Origin: Phoronis australis
Taxonomy: Eukaryota; Phoronida; Phoronidae
Length of the DNA stretch: 64,000 nucleotides
NCBI GenBank assembly: GCA_002633005.1
Contig: NMRA01000413.1
Span: forward strand, 143,856 to 207,855
Direction: 5' to 3'
Part shown: piece by piece, positions 12,901 to 22,867 of the stretch
How the letters are laid out: every line of letters begins with the position of its first letter
Position numbering within the stretch: position 1 is the stretch's first letter
Notes under the pieces: model-generated
Database searches by the model: none
What the model was told of the DNA's origin: nothing
The model's input: the letters and a program-made list of their open reading frames with translations, nothing else
Program-made: the position numbers and the translations under genes

Positions 12901-15900
12901 AATCGGCTTTTAGTTTCCGTGTGTATGGACAAGAGTTTGAGAATTTTGGAGTACCTACCGACTGCAACACAGACTCTAATGTGAACAAGGGATTATCCCC
13001 CGATCAGCCATTGTCGACACACTGCTCATGACGTCAAACGCACGGGCCGACCTTTCCAGCTTACCGGCAGAATTAAGGGCGAATTGTAAATAACGGACGA
13101 ATGGCTGGACTTTTAGAAAGGTGACTGAGTTGATATGCTATTTCAGGTCGGGTCTATTCTATGTCAAACCCTTATTTGATCTAAATTCCGACGGAGAATT
13201 TATATTACTTATCACATCACCTGCAAATGTTCTGTATTTCGACGAAAACAGCTCCATACTGTACGAAAATCCAACAGTGCCCTGCAAGAAAAAACAGCAA
13301 TGTTAGGATTTTTAATTAGCATAATGTAATTTTTCAAAAGAATTTGTAAACTGTGTCCAGTTCTTTGTTGCACGTGGGCGACGTAACTTCGAGGCGACAG
13401 TGCCCCTCCGCTGAAAAGTCATTTGCGAGATTCTATAACATCAAACTGTGCAATAACATATGTATGCTTTGGTTCAATGTTTGGGACTTCACAAATTTCA
13501 GCTACACAATACGTACGCTGTAGAACAATACTTATCGAAAACAACTGTTGATTTATCAGAAAGACGACGAAGGCGTCTGCAACGGTGTCAAAGAAGTCCG
13601 TGACACCAATGGAGACGTTGACGGCGACTATGGCACTGAGGCGATAAGGACTACGGCGCCAGACAACCCTGCGAGCTGACATGCAACAGTGCCAATGTCA
13701 ACAAATTGTCGGTGTCAGCATCATAGCCAACAGCAATTACAAAGACCATGCCAGCGTCAACAACGACATCGAGGCAACACTGACAACACCCAGCACAACG
13801 GTGCCGATGACACTATCCTGTCTTAAGACGCAATATAGCTGAAAATCCCTCTGTCAACCAAACCATTCTAAGGATAATTTTGATAATTGTCGGTCTCGGT
13901 GTTAAGGGAATGGTTGATGATGACGACGACTTCGGCTACTGTGGCGTCTCCTAGTGGTAGTTTTGTTTTGTTTAATTTGCACCCTTGGCTGTACATGTAT
14001 CTCCTAAGCCCACTGCAGGATCTTTGTTAAATTTAGTACGTGTATTCATATGAAACAAACAACAGACGAGGATTTTTAGGCGGATCCAACGAACGCTGTG
14101 CCCCTAGTGGCAATTTCATTTTTTCCGTTTTCCTTTGTTTCTCTGAAGTTCCTTGACAGCTTTATGAAATTTTGTACTAATACCTTTCTATAAAAAGCGA
14201 TGGCATATTCATGTTTTCGGATGGATTGGACAAGTTTGCGCCATCTAGTGGCCATTTCATGATACAAATAAACGACCCTATAAACACCCCGTTTGCGGTG
14301 CATTCAGTGGTCGCATGTCAATGCTCTTCGTTGCTCTTGTTGGCTTCTCATGTCGATCGGACAAGAGAAACATTACATTGTACGTACATGAAAAATGTTT
14401 CATTCAAGCACGTAAAGTGAGCAGCCACGATGGCCTAAACTCGAAAGTCAAAACTATTATTTGGTAGGCTACAGCTAAATGTTGTATACTTCAATCCTCA
14501 CATTTTTCAACGGTCTTTGACGTTGTTCACACAAAAAAGAAAACAAACTGCGTTAAGGCATCTGAAGGGTCAACCTGCCTTCTGGTAAGACGAACTTACT
14601 CATCTGTGATGTCATCAATGCGTTAGACGAACTTACTCATCTTTGCATGGTATCATTACCTTAGAAGAACTTACTTATCTCTGATATCACCAATAACTTA
14701 GACGAACTTACCCATCTTTGGTATCATTATTACCTTAGACGTACATACCCATCTATGGTATTATTACTACCGTAGACGAACCTACCCATGTTTGGCGTCA
14801 CCATTACCTGAGACGAACTTAGCCATCTTTGGTACATTATTATCTTAGACGAACTTCCCCATCTTTGATATCATTATTACCTTGGAAGAACTTACCTTAC
14901 TAAAAAATCCTGTGAAAAAGCGCAACGCAGTGAAGGCAGCTGCGCTCTGTACAAAACTGGTCGCCGTGGAAAGTATCGAAAGTACAAAGACTAGCATGAT
15001 CAAAACGGGTTTCCGGCCAAAGCGATCAGCTAACAAGCTCAATACGATGGACCCACAGATGGAGCCAGCAGTGAACACTGACTGAGCCAGGTCGGGGAGG
15101 TAGGCACGGTCACACACGAGATCAAACTGAAATTGAGAAATAAATTACGTTGACTTTTTAGTATTGCTGACAAAAATTAGTCGAATCAACGTGTGTGTGT
15201 GTAGGGTGATTCAATTACACCGCTAACTGTTAGAGCAAACAACTTCTTGATGTCACTGGAAAACAGCAACATGCTAATGCCTGTCGTGTCTGCACTAGGC
15301 CGAGTCATGTTGATATCTCCCTAAAAGTGCATTATCCCTCAAATATGACAGGCCTTCCCATCCCAGTTATTTGTCTTCAACATTACCTTAAACAACTATT
15401 GATGTTGTAGTGTGTAAATTACGTTTGCTGCAGATAATTTGCCCAATGTAATTTGTTGATCAGCAGTGTTGCAGGGATTGTCTGAGGATGTAAACCGTAC
15501 TTTAAGTTTTGAATAAATATATACCTCGCTAATAATGGTTTGGGATTCTCCCTGATATTCCCATCCTGAGGAACACGTGACCTCTGATCCATTGTCATCA
15601 TTTACCAGGCATTGAGAGAATCTTCCGATTTTGTTGTCCCAGGGTATGCTGCCGTTAAGGGTGCTGTTGGCGGGAATCTTGCAGTGATGTGGAGTCTGTG
15701 CGCCTGTAACAACAAGTCATAGAGGTTAAGGCAAGTCACTGAGTCAAGACGACAAGGTTAGACTTCACTGATGTTTTGCGTTATTGGACATACCAAATAA
15801 TTACTGTATACAGGCCACCAACTTGCGGATACTGTAAGTGAAACATTTGGATTGCTATCAAAGGGTTCTTGGTTCTTGGTCCCTTGACTACATTTTCTGC

Positions 15901-16429
15901 AAGGCTTCGTGCAACATGAGGCCTCGAATACCCATGAGAGCCATTAAAGAGGGGTTGACCTTTTTTCTCAGTAAGACCTGTTACTGAGGTTTTTGTGTTG
16001 TTTCTAGTTTAGCTCTCGGACAGGTTAGATCTTATTACTAGTTGAGATTTGCAAGCCATTGTGCATTGGGCTGAATTATTCACTGAGTCACGCACAAACA
16101 TGTAATTCCTATCTCGACAGAGCTCACCCCGCTCCTCCTCAGTAACGGTATACTGTTAGTGGGGTAGCCCGCTCATATCAATTCGATGGCAATAATTTTT
16201 TAAGGTATTTGCCGCAAGAACTACTACAATTCAATACAAAGATGAGTTGAACATGCAATACAGAGCAATCGGACTGTAGCGACTTACCTATAAAGACAAT
16301 TATTATAGAGCTGAACGCGTAGGCTCCGGAAGCAAAAAATGATATCACAAAATAGGTAATCATCTGATATCTTCTGTAACCACCGATTGCCGCCATCACA
16401 CGGTCGATCTCTTTGTCTGTTACAGTCAT
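792..16429 (-). CDS. SLC22-family membrane transporter, left-hand paralogue, 3' end outside window
   Basis: Nine coding exons on the minus strand: 16429-16288, 15703-15525, 15126-14896, 13281-13221, 10629-10500, 10063-9692, 6523-6389, 2798-2713, 912-792. Lengths (142, 179, 231, 61, 130, 372, 135, 86, 121 bp) and phases are identical to exons 1-9 of the right-hand gene, giving 485 codons plus two bases with no stop or frameshift. Same motifs: GGYRRYQ, LADRFGRKP, RNWRHLQ, IPWLIANGR. The PT..R motif reads CTVEVFPTNLR, with Val where the paralogue has Pro. Exons 10-11 (TM11, TM12) must lie left of base 1, or be lost; I found no match in 1-791. Function as for SLC22: organic ion transport at the plasma membrane, substrate unknown. 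Introns are rich in transposons. Confidence 0.92.
1353..1773. mobile_element. Small inverted-repeat element (MITE-like) in intron 8
   Basis: The arm at 1353-1410 (around CTGCTGTGCGTGAACTTGG and CTTAATCTCACGATCG) recurs inverted at 1711-1773 with a few mismatches. The two arms are about 300 bases apart. Length and structure fit a non-autonomous DNA transposon; target duplication not identified. The open frames seen here are shadows of the inverted arms. Confidence 0.55.
2713..2798 (-). CDS. Left SLC22 gene, exon 8 (TM9)
   Basis: Encodes YGRRKPLIAFHVIAGISLIC ATFSPGKA. Donor GTGAGT. The frame stays open for about 70 codons past the donor into the intron; the exon end is set by the paralogue. 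Confidence 0.9.
3670..6330 (+). mobile_element. Degenerate non-LTR retrotransposon (APE endonuclease + reverse transcriptase)
   Basis: Fragments in order on the plus strand: endonuclease start with ETWNVCTF and VAEEMRKYNISVLGEARW (about 3690-3790); MGSHGLGAMNENSELFANF (4138-4195), FPHKN/TWVSP and a DHHL motif (about 4360); RT motif YVDFRKAFNSID (about 5210-5245); LSGERTQ(Q)YPVTS (5350-5395); motif C reading YAGDL instead of the usual (F/Y)ADDL (about 5527); FIYLGNIVS (5718-5745); NVKSVLLYDPETWR (5875-5915); WTGHTLRKA tail (6073-6100). Many frameshifts and stops, so it is dead. It lies in intron 7 of the left SLC22 gene, antisense to it. The clade is not resolved by eye. Confidence 0.85.
6389..6523 (-). 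CDS. Left SLC22 gene, exon 7 (TM7-TM8)
   Basis: Encodes FVNSLVYWGLILSVQTLFPG then DLFLNFTLTTVAETIGYMAVHVII. Donor GTAATT. An antisense retrotransposon tail ends roughly 50 bases beyond the donor. Confidence 0.92.
7205..7281. mobile_element. Short foldback repeat, 77 bp
   Basis: Arms ACATGGGCGGTGCACC and its near inverse GGTGCTGCGCCGCCCATGT close a hairpin; likely a solo MITE remnant. The only ambiguous base of the window (n, 7231) is in its loop. Confidence 0.5.
7552..8967 (+). mobile_element. TTAA-flanked TIR transposon, copy 1 (Kolobok-like, non-autonomous)
   Basis: Both ends carry AGGAGAATGCCACC as an inverted repeat, each bordered by TTAA (7548-7551 and 8968-8971), which reads as a target duplication. 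Interior matches the element at 61327-63191 along its length. Near the left end is a broken THAP zinc finger (separate entry). TTAA target sites plus a THAP domain is known for the Kolobok superfamily; piggyBac also uses TTAA but lacks THAP. No transposase core is left. It lies in intron 6 of the left SLC22 gene. Confidence 0.75.
7739..7918 (+). pseudogene. THAP zinc-finger remnant in TTAA element copy 1
   Basis: One frame reads RIVPACTSHEAAIKAG, WFFRFPREPEMV, stop (7826), KWFPAVKNQKYAVN and YLRVCGRHC. This is the C2CH THAP layout: C-x(2-4)-C, then F.FP, W, and C-x2-H. The first Cys is changed to Arg here (it is Cys in copy 2) and there is one in-frame TGA. THAP domains bind DNA, and in transposons they recognise the element ends. 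Confidence 0.7.
9692..10063 (-). CDS. Left SLC22 gene, exon 6 (cytoplasmic loop)
   Basis: Opens LAQESIPWLIANGRLKEAKE and ends SRRMLIITSATCFVW. 372 bp, the same as the paralogue, but the loop between is clearly diverged (e.g. MMPMNEGCAKDANWNNK against LKPMTEESVNKADWKSS). Donor GTAAGT. Confidence 0.93.
10500..10629 (-). CDS. Left SLC22 gene, exon 5 (TM5-TM6)
   Basis: Encodes VASAYVWCFLMFLVVFVAYF then LRNWRHLQLAFAAPGFLVLVLYW. Donor GTGAGT. A TTAA-flanked transposon ends 54 bases upstream of the acceptor edge. Confidence 0.92.
10684..11924. mobile_element. TTAA-flanked TIR element, second family, copy in left gene intron 4
   Basis: Starts AGAGGCATGGAACGCGAAAG and ends with the inverse of AGGCCTGGAACGCGAAA; TTAA at 10680-10683 and 11925-11928. 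The two outer parts match the 679-bp copy at 42404-43082. The middle (about 10926-11540) is a further repeat shared with 38800-39412 and missing from the shorter copy, so it looks like a nested insertion. No coding capacity seen. Confidence 0.7.
10926..11540. repeat. Dispersed repeat of about 610 bp, nested copy
   Basis: Matches 38800-39412 in inverted orientation over its whole length; landmarks are TTTTGGCTGCC, CCAAGTGGAGACGAGTC and GACACACGCCATGTATTTAA. No clear terminal inverted repeats. Sits inside the TTAA element at 10684-11924. Confidence 0.7.
11925..13220. other. Rest of intron 4, left SLC22 gene
   Basis: AT-rich non-coding DNA. No exon, repeat or RNA gene recognised. Confidence 0.5.
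13221..13281 (-). CDS. Left SLC22 gene, exon 4 (61-bp microexon)
   Basis: Encodes GTVGFSYSMELFSSKYRTFA plus one base of the next Gly. Found by position, phase and similarity to the right-hand exon 4. Acceptor TTCTTGCAG, donor GTGATG. Confidence 0.88.
13282..14586. other. Part of intron 3, left SLC22 gene
   Basis: Non-coding. A loose run of imperfect ACAACG/GTCAAC-type triplet-rich sequence at about 13560-13820 is the only texture; no gene recognised. Confidence 0.5.
14587..14896 (-). repeat. 37-bp tandem array copying the exon 3 splice donor
   Basis: Nine units at 36-38 bp spacing; the donor hexamer or its mutated form falls at 14594, 14631, 14669, 14706, 14743, 14780, 14817, 14853 and 14890. 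The unit reads GACGAACTTACCCATCTTTG on the plus strand, so each carries GTAAGT on the gene strand. The unit at 14890-14895 is the real donor; four more are exact GTAAGT, two are GTATGT and GTAGGT, and two have lost GT. The right-hand paralogue has a single copy. Confidence 0.85.
14896..15126 (-). CDS. Left SLC22 gene, exon 3 (MFS signature)
   Basis: 77 codons, FDLVCDRAYLPDLAQ to FFTGFFSK, with LADRFGRKP. Its GTAAGT donor (14890-14895) is the first unit of a 37-bp tandem array running down to about 14587. Confidence 0.94.
15525..15703 (-). CDS. Left SLC22 gene, exon 2 (extracellular loop)
   Basis: Encodes AQTPHHCKIPANSTLNGSIP then WDNKIGRFSQCLVNDDNGSE and VTCSSGWEYQGESQTIISE. Same cysteines as the paralogue and sequons NST, NGS, NGS. 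Donor GTATAT. Confidence 0.92.
16288..16429 (-). CDS. Left SLC22 gene, coding exon 1
   Basis: Starts MTVTDKEIDRVMAAIGGYRR and runs into TM1. Donor GTAAGT. The ATG lies 12 bases after an acceptor (edge 16441), so an upstream untranslated exon is inferred, as in the paralogue. Confidence 0.93.
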
Positions 16430-16441
16430 GTTAAAAGTTGT

Positions 16442-17725
16442 CTGAAATAAGTACGTGTGTATAAGTATGGTTCCTATCTTCTACATGGGTATTTAGGCCC
16501 ATACGCCAATATTCGCCATAAGGCGCTTTTTAGTTTAAAGAAACCTGTCTTTCCCACATAGGCGCATATACGCAAAGGTGGGTGTCTCTTGTATAAGCGG
16601 ATGCAGGCATGTTCAGTTGCACTCGACAAAAGTGCATGACCTTGCTCGTACGAAACACATTTACTCGTCTTGCGCTTTTGGTGGCCACCACGTTGTACTT
16701 GAATTTATCATGAGCGATATATAAGAACTCATCAGGAGTAAAGACAATAAAATGTGACACAGGAGAAACAAATTTAGGTCTAAAATGTCCTAAAAATTCT
16801 TAGATGTTTTGATAAACTGAAACTGTGATCAATTATCAAGATATATACGTGTAGGAATTGGACAATGACGAAAATCTAAGTGCGAATTCGTCATGAAGAC
16901 AGTGCAGTTTCAAACTAGCCTCTGACGAGTTTGCTCAGTAATTTTGAGAATGTGTTTGGTAAAATACTTCATGGAATGTTCTAGAAATCGCTTACGCGGC
17001 CTAACCGCAATTGGCATGTTGGTAATCCAAATTTACACATGGATACGTATGTATATTACTATTCTGGGTTGGTCGTAAATTCTGACTACCAGAAGTTGGA
17101 AATAACCGTTAATAGTAAAATATGACACTCAATTTGCAAATACGACCAGTGAAATCTAATGATCAAATGAACAAGGGACTCATTCAAAAAGGATCCCGTT
17201 TCATCACAGGTCGTAAGTACCTTCTTAGCTAAGGCTGTCATGAACTCGATTTTTTGCACACAGTTCATAAACGTATTTCATGAAAGCGGTACTTAAGTAT
17301 GGCTATGAAAAAATTATCAACTTTAAGTCTGCATTTTTCTTATTCTAGCGTCATGTTTGCAAAAATACCTTGCTTTCAACCATCTTACGGTAGTTACGGA
17401 TATGCTCGTGCGACCTTTGATAGAAAGAGTCCCGGATGAATACTTGCCCTTCTGCCTGCTGTGTGATGACTGAACAATAAAAATAGCTGTATTTTTCACC
17501 TTTCATACAAAAAGTACTCAGATACAGAATGGTAAACTTCATTCAGAAATTCATGAAAAATACAAACGTGAACGCGCCAGTTATATTTGGTCCTAACTCC
17601 ATCCCATTTCCCTCTTAGTTCTACTTATTGGAGATATATATGCAGTCACTATATCCACAACATTCTCTAAACTCTGGTGGACGCATTTGCATATGCAAGA
17701 TTGGTTGTTTTGTTTAAAACTGACT
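16442..17725. other. Upstream flank of left SLC22 gene
   Basis: Expected to contain or lead to the non-coding first exon and promoter of the left gene, but neither can be placed from sequence. No coding exon or repeat recognised. Confidence 0.4.
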
Positions 17726-18180
17726 CCCTTTCCAAGAAACTGGCTTAACCCATGTCAAATGATGTATGGATTTTGCAAGCTATTGTTTAACTTGCGAGAT
17801 CCATGCGACGGGCGTAAGTGCGTTGCATGGTTATCGCCTATGGTATGGAACGTTACCATTATTTTCTTTTGTTGGCTGCGTGTTTGTTGGATATAGAATA
17901 AAGGTCGCACGCCTATCTACCAATATCTATGCGACGACATTGCGCCCTAGTTTCCCGTGGGTAGTTCATTTTTGACTTAAGTCTAAGATTTATCTCAACT
18001 TTCAAGCTTTGAAACTTCCATATCCGGTAAGTTAGTGGAACTTAAGACAAAACTTAAGTCAAACCTATGTCAAACTTAAGATCCCTTTCTTGGAAAGAAC
18101 TCAAGACAAACTTAAGTTTTATTTTAAAATTGACTTAAATTAACGATTTGTCTTAGCTAAAGCAATTTTCTTGGAACGGG
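17726..18180. mobile_element. Inverted-repeat element (MITE-like), 455 bp
   Basis: Left end CCCTTTCCAAGAAACTGGCTT matches, inverted, the right end CCCGTTCCAAGAAAATTGCTT. The right half is full of ACTTAAG and GACTTAAG words. Non-coding; superfamily unknown, no clear target duplication. Confidence 0.6.
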
Positions 18181-18639
18181 CCGGGCCTGTTAATGTCCTT
18201 TAGATACATGTACATGAGTATACTTAGCAGTATTTTTCAGGAAATAGATACATTGTCCCACGTGAATAGCCAATCAGCCCCTGCACATATTCATGTTTAT
18301 TTCAGAAACCTCAATACAACCATATTTGGAGAAGAGTTCGAGGATATGGAACTGAAAGAGAGTGTCGTTATTGAACCGAGTGTAATCGGTGAGGACGTGC
18401 TGCGCCTACAACCGGATGTTTTGAAAGTGACCTGTGACTGGGGTCACCAACACATGAAACAGATAGTTTGGTTGCACTTAACATCGGTGACTTAACTGTA
18501 ACCAGTGCATCAACTGAGTATATGATGTATACTAATTAAATAGAATCTCACTGAACTGTTTGGCATGTTTGCCAAGAGATGCCGCACACGATGTTTGCCA
18601 GTTAGTGAATTTCGTCGATTTTCTCAAATATCACTGGTC

Positions 18640-18990
18640 GTATCGTGGTAAAATTTAACACAGCGACATAAGTTCCTTGTCCAGCAGTTTCTGGCGAAAC
18701 TACTTGACGAATTTCGCCGAAACTGGACAAAGATTTGGGCCTGAGTGATGGTAATGCGCTGGTACCAGTTGATTTGACTATCGTGACACCCCATGCTGGC
18801 CGCTTCAGTTAGCGACAAGAAATTTATTGTCTGGCAGTTTATGTCATAACGAATTTAACGATTTTGTTTAAACTTGGCGCTAAGACTTATACATGTGGTG
18901 TAAATGCGCCGGTACTAGTCGATGTTTGATTTTCGGAATTTCTTGCCCATTGTGGCAATCCCTGCTGGCCATTTTAGTTTCCTACAAAAC
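18640..18990. repeat. Diverged tandem duplication of about 170-190 bp
   Basis: The stretch around GTAATGCGCTGGTACCAG ... CATGCTGGCCGCTTCAGTT is repeated as GTAAATGCGCCGGTACTAG ... CCTGCTGGCCATTTTAGTT. Moderately diverged; origin unknown. Confidence 0.45.
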
Positions 18991-19559
18991 TATTGCTTTT
19001 TCGTAAACTATAAGGAAAACGGCTTGTTCGATTTTCATAAAAACTTGCAATAGAGGCACATGCGGCGAAGATGCTACAAGTACCTTGCCATTTGCTTTAC
19101 GTCCAAATTATCTTGGACCAAGGCAACTAAAACATTGTCTCGATAAGAAAGTAAGGCAGTATTCATGATCAGTGCAATTTAACCCCATCTTGCACCATCG
19201 ATAACCCTTAACATTTTTGACAAGATAATTCTACTTATCAGCAGTTATGGTTCAGAATTCTGTGAATATTAGTCCATAAAGGAAGTGTGTCTAAATTTTT
19301 GTAAACGAGTTCTAATTGTCGGTAGTAATAGCGTGGAATTAGCTAAATGTATTTCTTTGTTTTGGAGTCCAATGTGTTAAATATTAATTGAGGTTACATA
19401 ACAAGATTCCGTAAAACTGTTTACGATGTGTTCTTTTCCCGAGAGTAAACAGGGAGACAAGACTGGGCATTATGGGCAAAATGTTATTTGCATAGGTGCA
19501 TGTTTGGCTTTGGTATTCTGTGGTATCATCTAATTGTGAGCTGTGATGAAACTTTGATT

Positions 19560-19859
19560 ATTGCCTTCAGGGAAAGAATACTAGGTTCTTATCTCCAAGA
19601 ACGGCAGAAAATAGTACAGAACAACTCAAAGGTGGATACTTATTGCTTTATTAAGTTTGATTTCTGCGAAGAAATGATTTGTCGTTACAATTGCCACGAA
19701 ATTTCATTAGCGCAATGGCAAATTAGACTAAGGTGTGCTAACCCTACACTTAAAATTGAAGGTGGCCGACATACACATATTGATAGAAAGATTCGCCAGT
19801 GTCTCGTCAGTGTTCACAATCGTTTGATCGAGCACAAGAACCATTTCGTCTACATCTGA
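19560..19859 (+). mobile_element. Retrotransposon 3'-end relic (C-terminal domain after reverse transcriptase)
   Basis: An open frame of 123 codons (19488-19859) contains LRCANPTLKIEGGRHTHIDR and IRQCLVSVHNRLIEHKNHF. This follows the pattern R.S.H.L.IE.GR......R.C..C....IE.E.HF seen at the C-terminus of many invertebrate LINE-encoded proteins. Only this tail is present; no RT core was seen upstream. Could be a fragment inserted with 5' truncation. Confidence 0.55.
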
Positions 19860-19971
19860 ATTAAGAACAGTATTTCTTCCTGTCTGTTCTCGGTATTATC
19901 GCAACAAACATAATTGTTGAATTGTTGTGACCTACCGTTGTTAAAAATCGTAGTAGTCAAATATATGGTGC

Positions 19972-20365
19972 GCCGTTGGAGGGAAAGTGTCGCCGTAAAA
20001 TTGCGTGCGTAAATTAATTCTTATTGTTAGCGTAAAGTAATTATTTGCGGTGTAAATCAATTATTTACGGCGTAAAACAATTTGCTGCGCTGTAAAGTAA
20101 TTACTTTACGCTTTGAAATTATGTTTGTTAGCAAATTCTTGTTAGAGACGTAAAGTAATTATTTGCTACGTAAAGTAATTAGTTGCAGCGTAATTTAATG
20201 GCGTCAGTAAAGTAATAATTTGGGGCGTAATTTTGCGGCGTAAAGTAATCATTTACAGCGTAAATTAACGGCGTAAAGCAATTATTTGCGGTGTAAAGCA
20301 ATTACTTCCGGCGTAAAGTAATTATTTGCGGGCTACTTTTACAGCGACACTTTCCCCCCAACGGC
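19972..20365. mobile_element. TIR element built from a 20-bp AT-rich tandem repeat
   Basis: Ends GCCGTTGGAGGGAAAGTGTC and, inverted, GCCGTTGGGGGGAAAGTGTC, with the match going on through GC(C/T)GTAAAA (about 29 bp). Between them the unit GTAAAGTAATTATTTGCGGC recurs a dozen or more times with decay and in mixed order. Several units hold TAATTA. No coding capacity; reads as a MITE whose interior is a satellite. Confidence 0.7.
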
Positions 20366-22139
20366 CATTCATACAAATACGTTTACTGCGCTACAGTCAA
20401 CAGGCAACTTACTGGAAACTACATGTATTCCCAATGATTGACTGTAGCACCTTTTGCCGTTTTTGTTCTGTGACTGAGTCTCATGTATCCTCTCTCATGA
20501 AAGTTGCTGCAATGTTTACTGTGAACCTGTGACCTCTGTGTAGGATAATAAGCAATAATGATATGTATTGTTCCTGAAATAAATTCTTCAGAGCAGATTT
20601 TGCCATTGTATAAGTCACAACTACATGGTTCGTCCCAACTTTTACGGCACGTGTCCGCGTCTTAACTCTTTGGCAGATTCTACAAAAGCTGTTCCGTACG
20701 TTACACGAAATCCAAACAATGCATTTAGAAACTATTCTATGTCAGTCAACTTCAGTTGCCATTTCTAGGTGCACGGCCCCAGTGAACACGCATAAATACC
20801 TTTTCTCTTCCTCCACACCAACGTTGAACAGTCACGAACGTTCCAGTGTAATATAATGCAGTTTTGGTGAATACAGAATTAGTAACTTCACACGTACCTA
20901 TAAAATACAGTACTGTTACAACTTTGCGTGTTACACGCGAGAGTGTAGTCCGCACATGTGATGTCTCAGTTCATGGTGATGGTTATTGCTATCGCTGTTG
21001 TCACTCCGTTTCGCTAATGTAATATTTTATTGCTTTTTAATAACAAATTGGCTTTCTTTAAAGCGTTCACTTTAGTAGAAAATTCTGATTATTTATCAGT
21101 TTTAATCATTCGAATTTTAAACCACCCAATTTTGTTCATGACTGACAGTTATTTACAAAGCGCCACACTCAGGCTTGTTTGCTTGGAGTTGAATAACAGG
21201 TGAGTGGCCGCGTCTAATCTTTAGGTGTATTATCATAGTCAATAGTTACAAACGACGAATGTGCCTTCTTAACAGGCAGTGGGCCGAAGGTCATAGCATT
21301 CAATGTTATCAGTTGTTGCGAGAGGGGGGGGGGGAGGGGCAACCTAGTTTCTTCTATGTTGCTAACAAATACACATATAATTTCAAAGTTTCCACGTCTA
21401 CACTTGCGCACTTTTTTAAAACGTTTGATTTTTGCAAGAAATATTATACACATTTCTGCCTCTTTCCTAACAAACTGTTGTGCTGATTGGGGCCTCAGCT
21501 CAGTGCTCTGCCAGTAGGCCTTCAGGTACAGGTTTTCTTGGTGTCCCACAATTAACATTTTACAGGTGGTGGATCAACACACGAAGGGAAGACTTGGACT
21601 TTAAGCATTACTTCAAAAGAATTGCTACACTGTGTTGATGTGAAGAACACTTTAGTCGAGACAAGTTTATAAGTTTATGTGCCCCTCAGATATGGGAAGT
21701 GACTAGCTCAGAAAAAGTCTACGCAAAGACGGGCAGTACCAACCACTGTCAACATCCCAAATCCACCGAAAGCTACCACGGAGCACATACAAAATAGAGC
21801 GATTGAAGACGGTAACGGTGAGCTGGCAGCAACATCCGCAAAACAAAAAATTTGTCTGCGAAAAGATATTGAACGAAAATAGCAACAACAACAATAGAAT
21901 CTTTGGAAATTTTTTATCTAAGAATTCAGTACTGTGTCACAATATACAACTGGTATTTTTTCATTCACAGGGTAAGTTACTTTGATCATTATCATAGCAC
22001 AGATATAGACCAAATGCTTTATATATATTGTAAAGAAAGCAAGAGATATTTTTAAGTTACATTTATACCACAATATTAGCCTCGAATGGCCAATACAACC
22101 GTCTAATAACCCATTTAGTTATCTCACTAGTGGAGTAAC
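20366..22139. other. Intergenic DNA
   Basis: Non-coding. A G-run at about 21325-21338 is the only simple repeat noticed. Open frames here (up to 114 codons) show no recognisable domain. Confidence 0.5.
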
Positions 22140-22232
22140 ATTTTGGAGGGAACCGAGGCCAGTTTCGAACCCGGGCCGCAGGAGTTTCCAGTAGTCAACT
22201 TTACCACTACACCGCTAAGCGACTGACGCCAT
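22140..22232 (-). repeat. tRNA-like sequence, probable SINE head
   Basis: On the minus strand a type-2 pol III promoter layout is visible: A-box-like TAGCGGTGTAGTGG (22217-22204) and B-box GGTTCGAAACT (22171-22161). The would-be acceptor stem (GGCGTCA) has no partner at the 3' side, so this is not a working tRNA. A tRNA-derived SINE or tRNA pseudogene is the best reading. Confidence 0.5.
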
Positions 22233-22867
22233 CGAATGCGAAAATAGAATACTTAAATGAGCACGCGCAACAATCGCATGTTCAGCAAACGGCATTGTAT
22301 CATAGATTATAGACAACAGATTCGCAACTCCGGCATTTTCTTACATGCTAACCAAGAGGCGCCGCCACTCTCTTGACCTTTCTGGTACAGTTTCCAGTTT
22401 GGGTATTTTGACGAGAAATATTTGCATCTACATTACTGTCCAGTATAACGAAAAAAATATTAATTTCGGCATTGAAACGCTGTTGAAAGTCTTTCAGTAG
22501 TAGAAGTGTTGGTATCGTGAGTACTTTTGGCAATGCTACTGGTAATTAATTACAAAATTCAAACTTCGTTGCCGACTGATTATGTCGTCTGCTTGCCCAA
22601 TAGCATAGCAGCATAGTTATCGAACAGTTACTGATTTATGGTTCACATAAGCCTACTGAGAAAACTACGAAAGCATGTTTGTGCACAAATTTCAAGGAGT
22701 ACCTGTGAATGCAAAAGATACTTATATAACGTTTTTGGTTTAGAAAAATATCAATTTTGTTCGAATTAAAAATGCGCCTCTGCAACGATTTGACTATTTT
22801 AACTTTTGCGTGTTTATAATTCAACATTCTCAAGTGAGCAGTTCTTCTGGGAATTGTTGAGAGGCCC

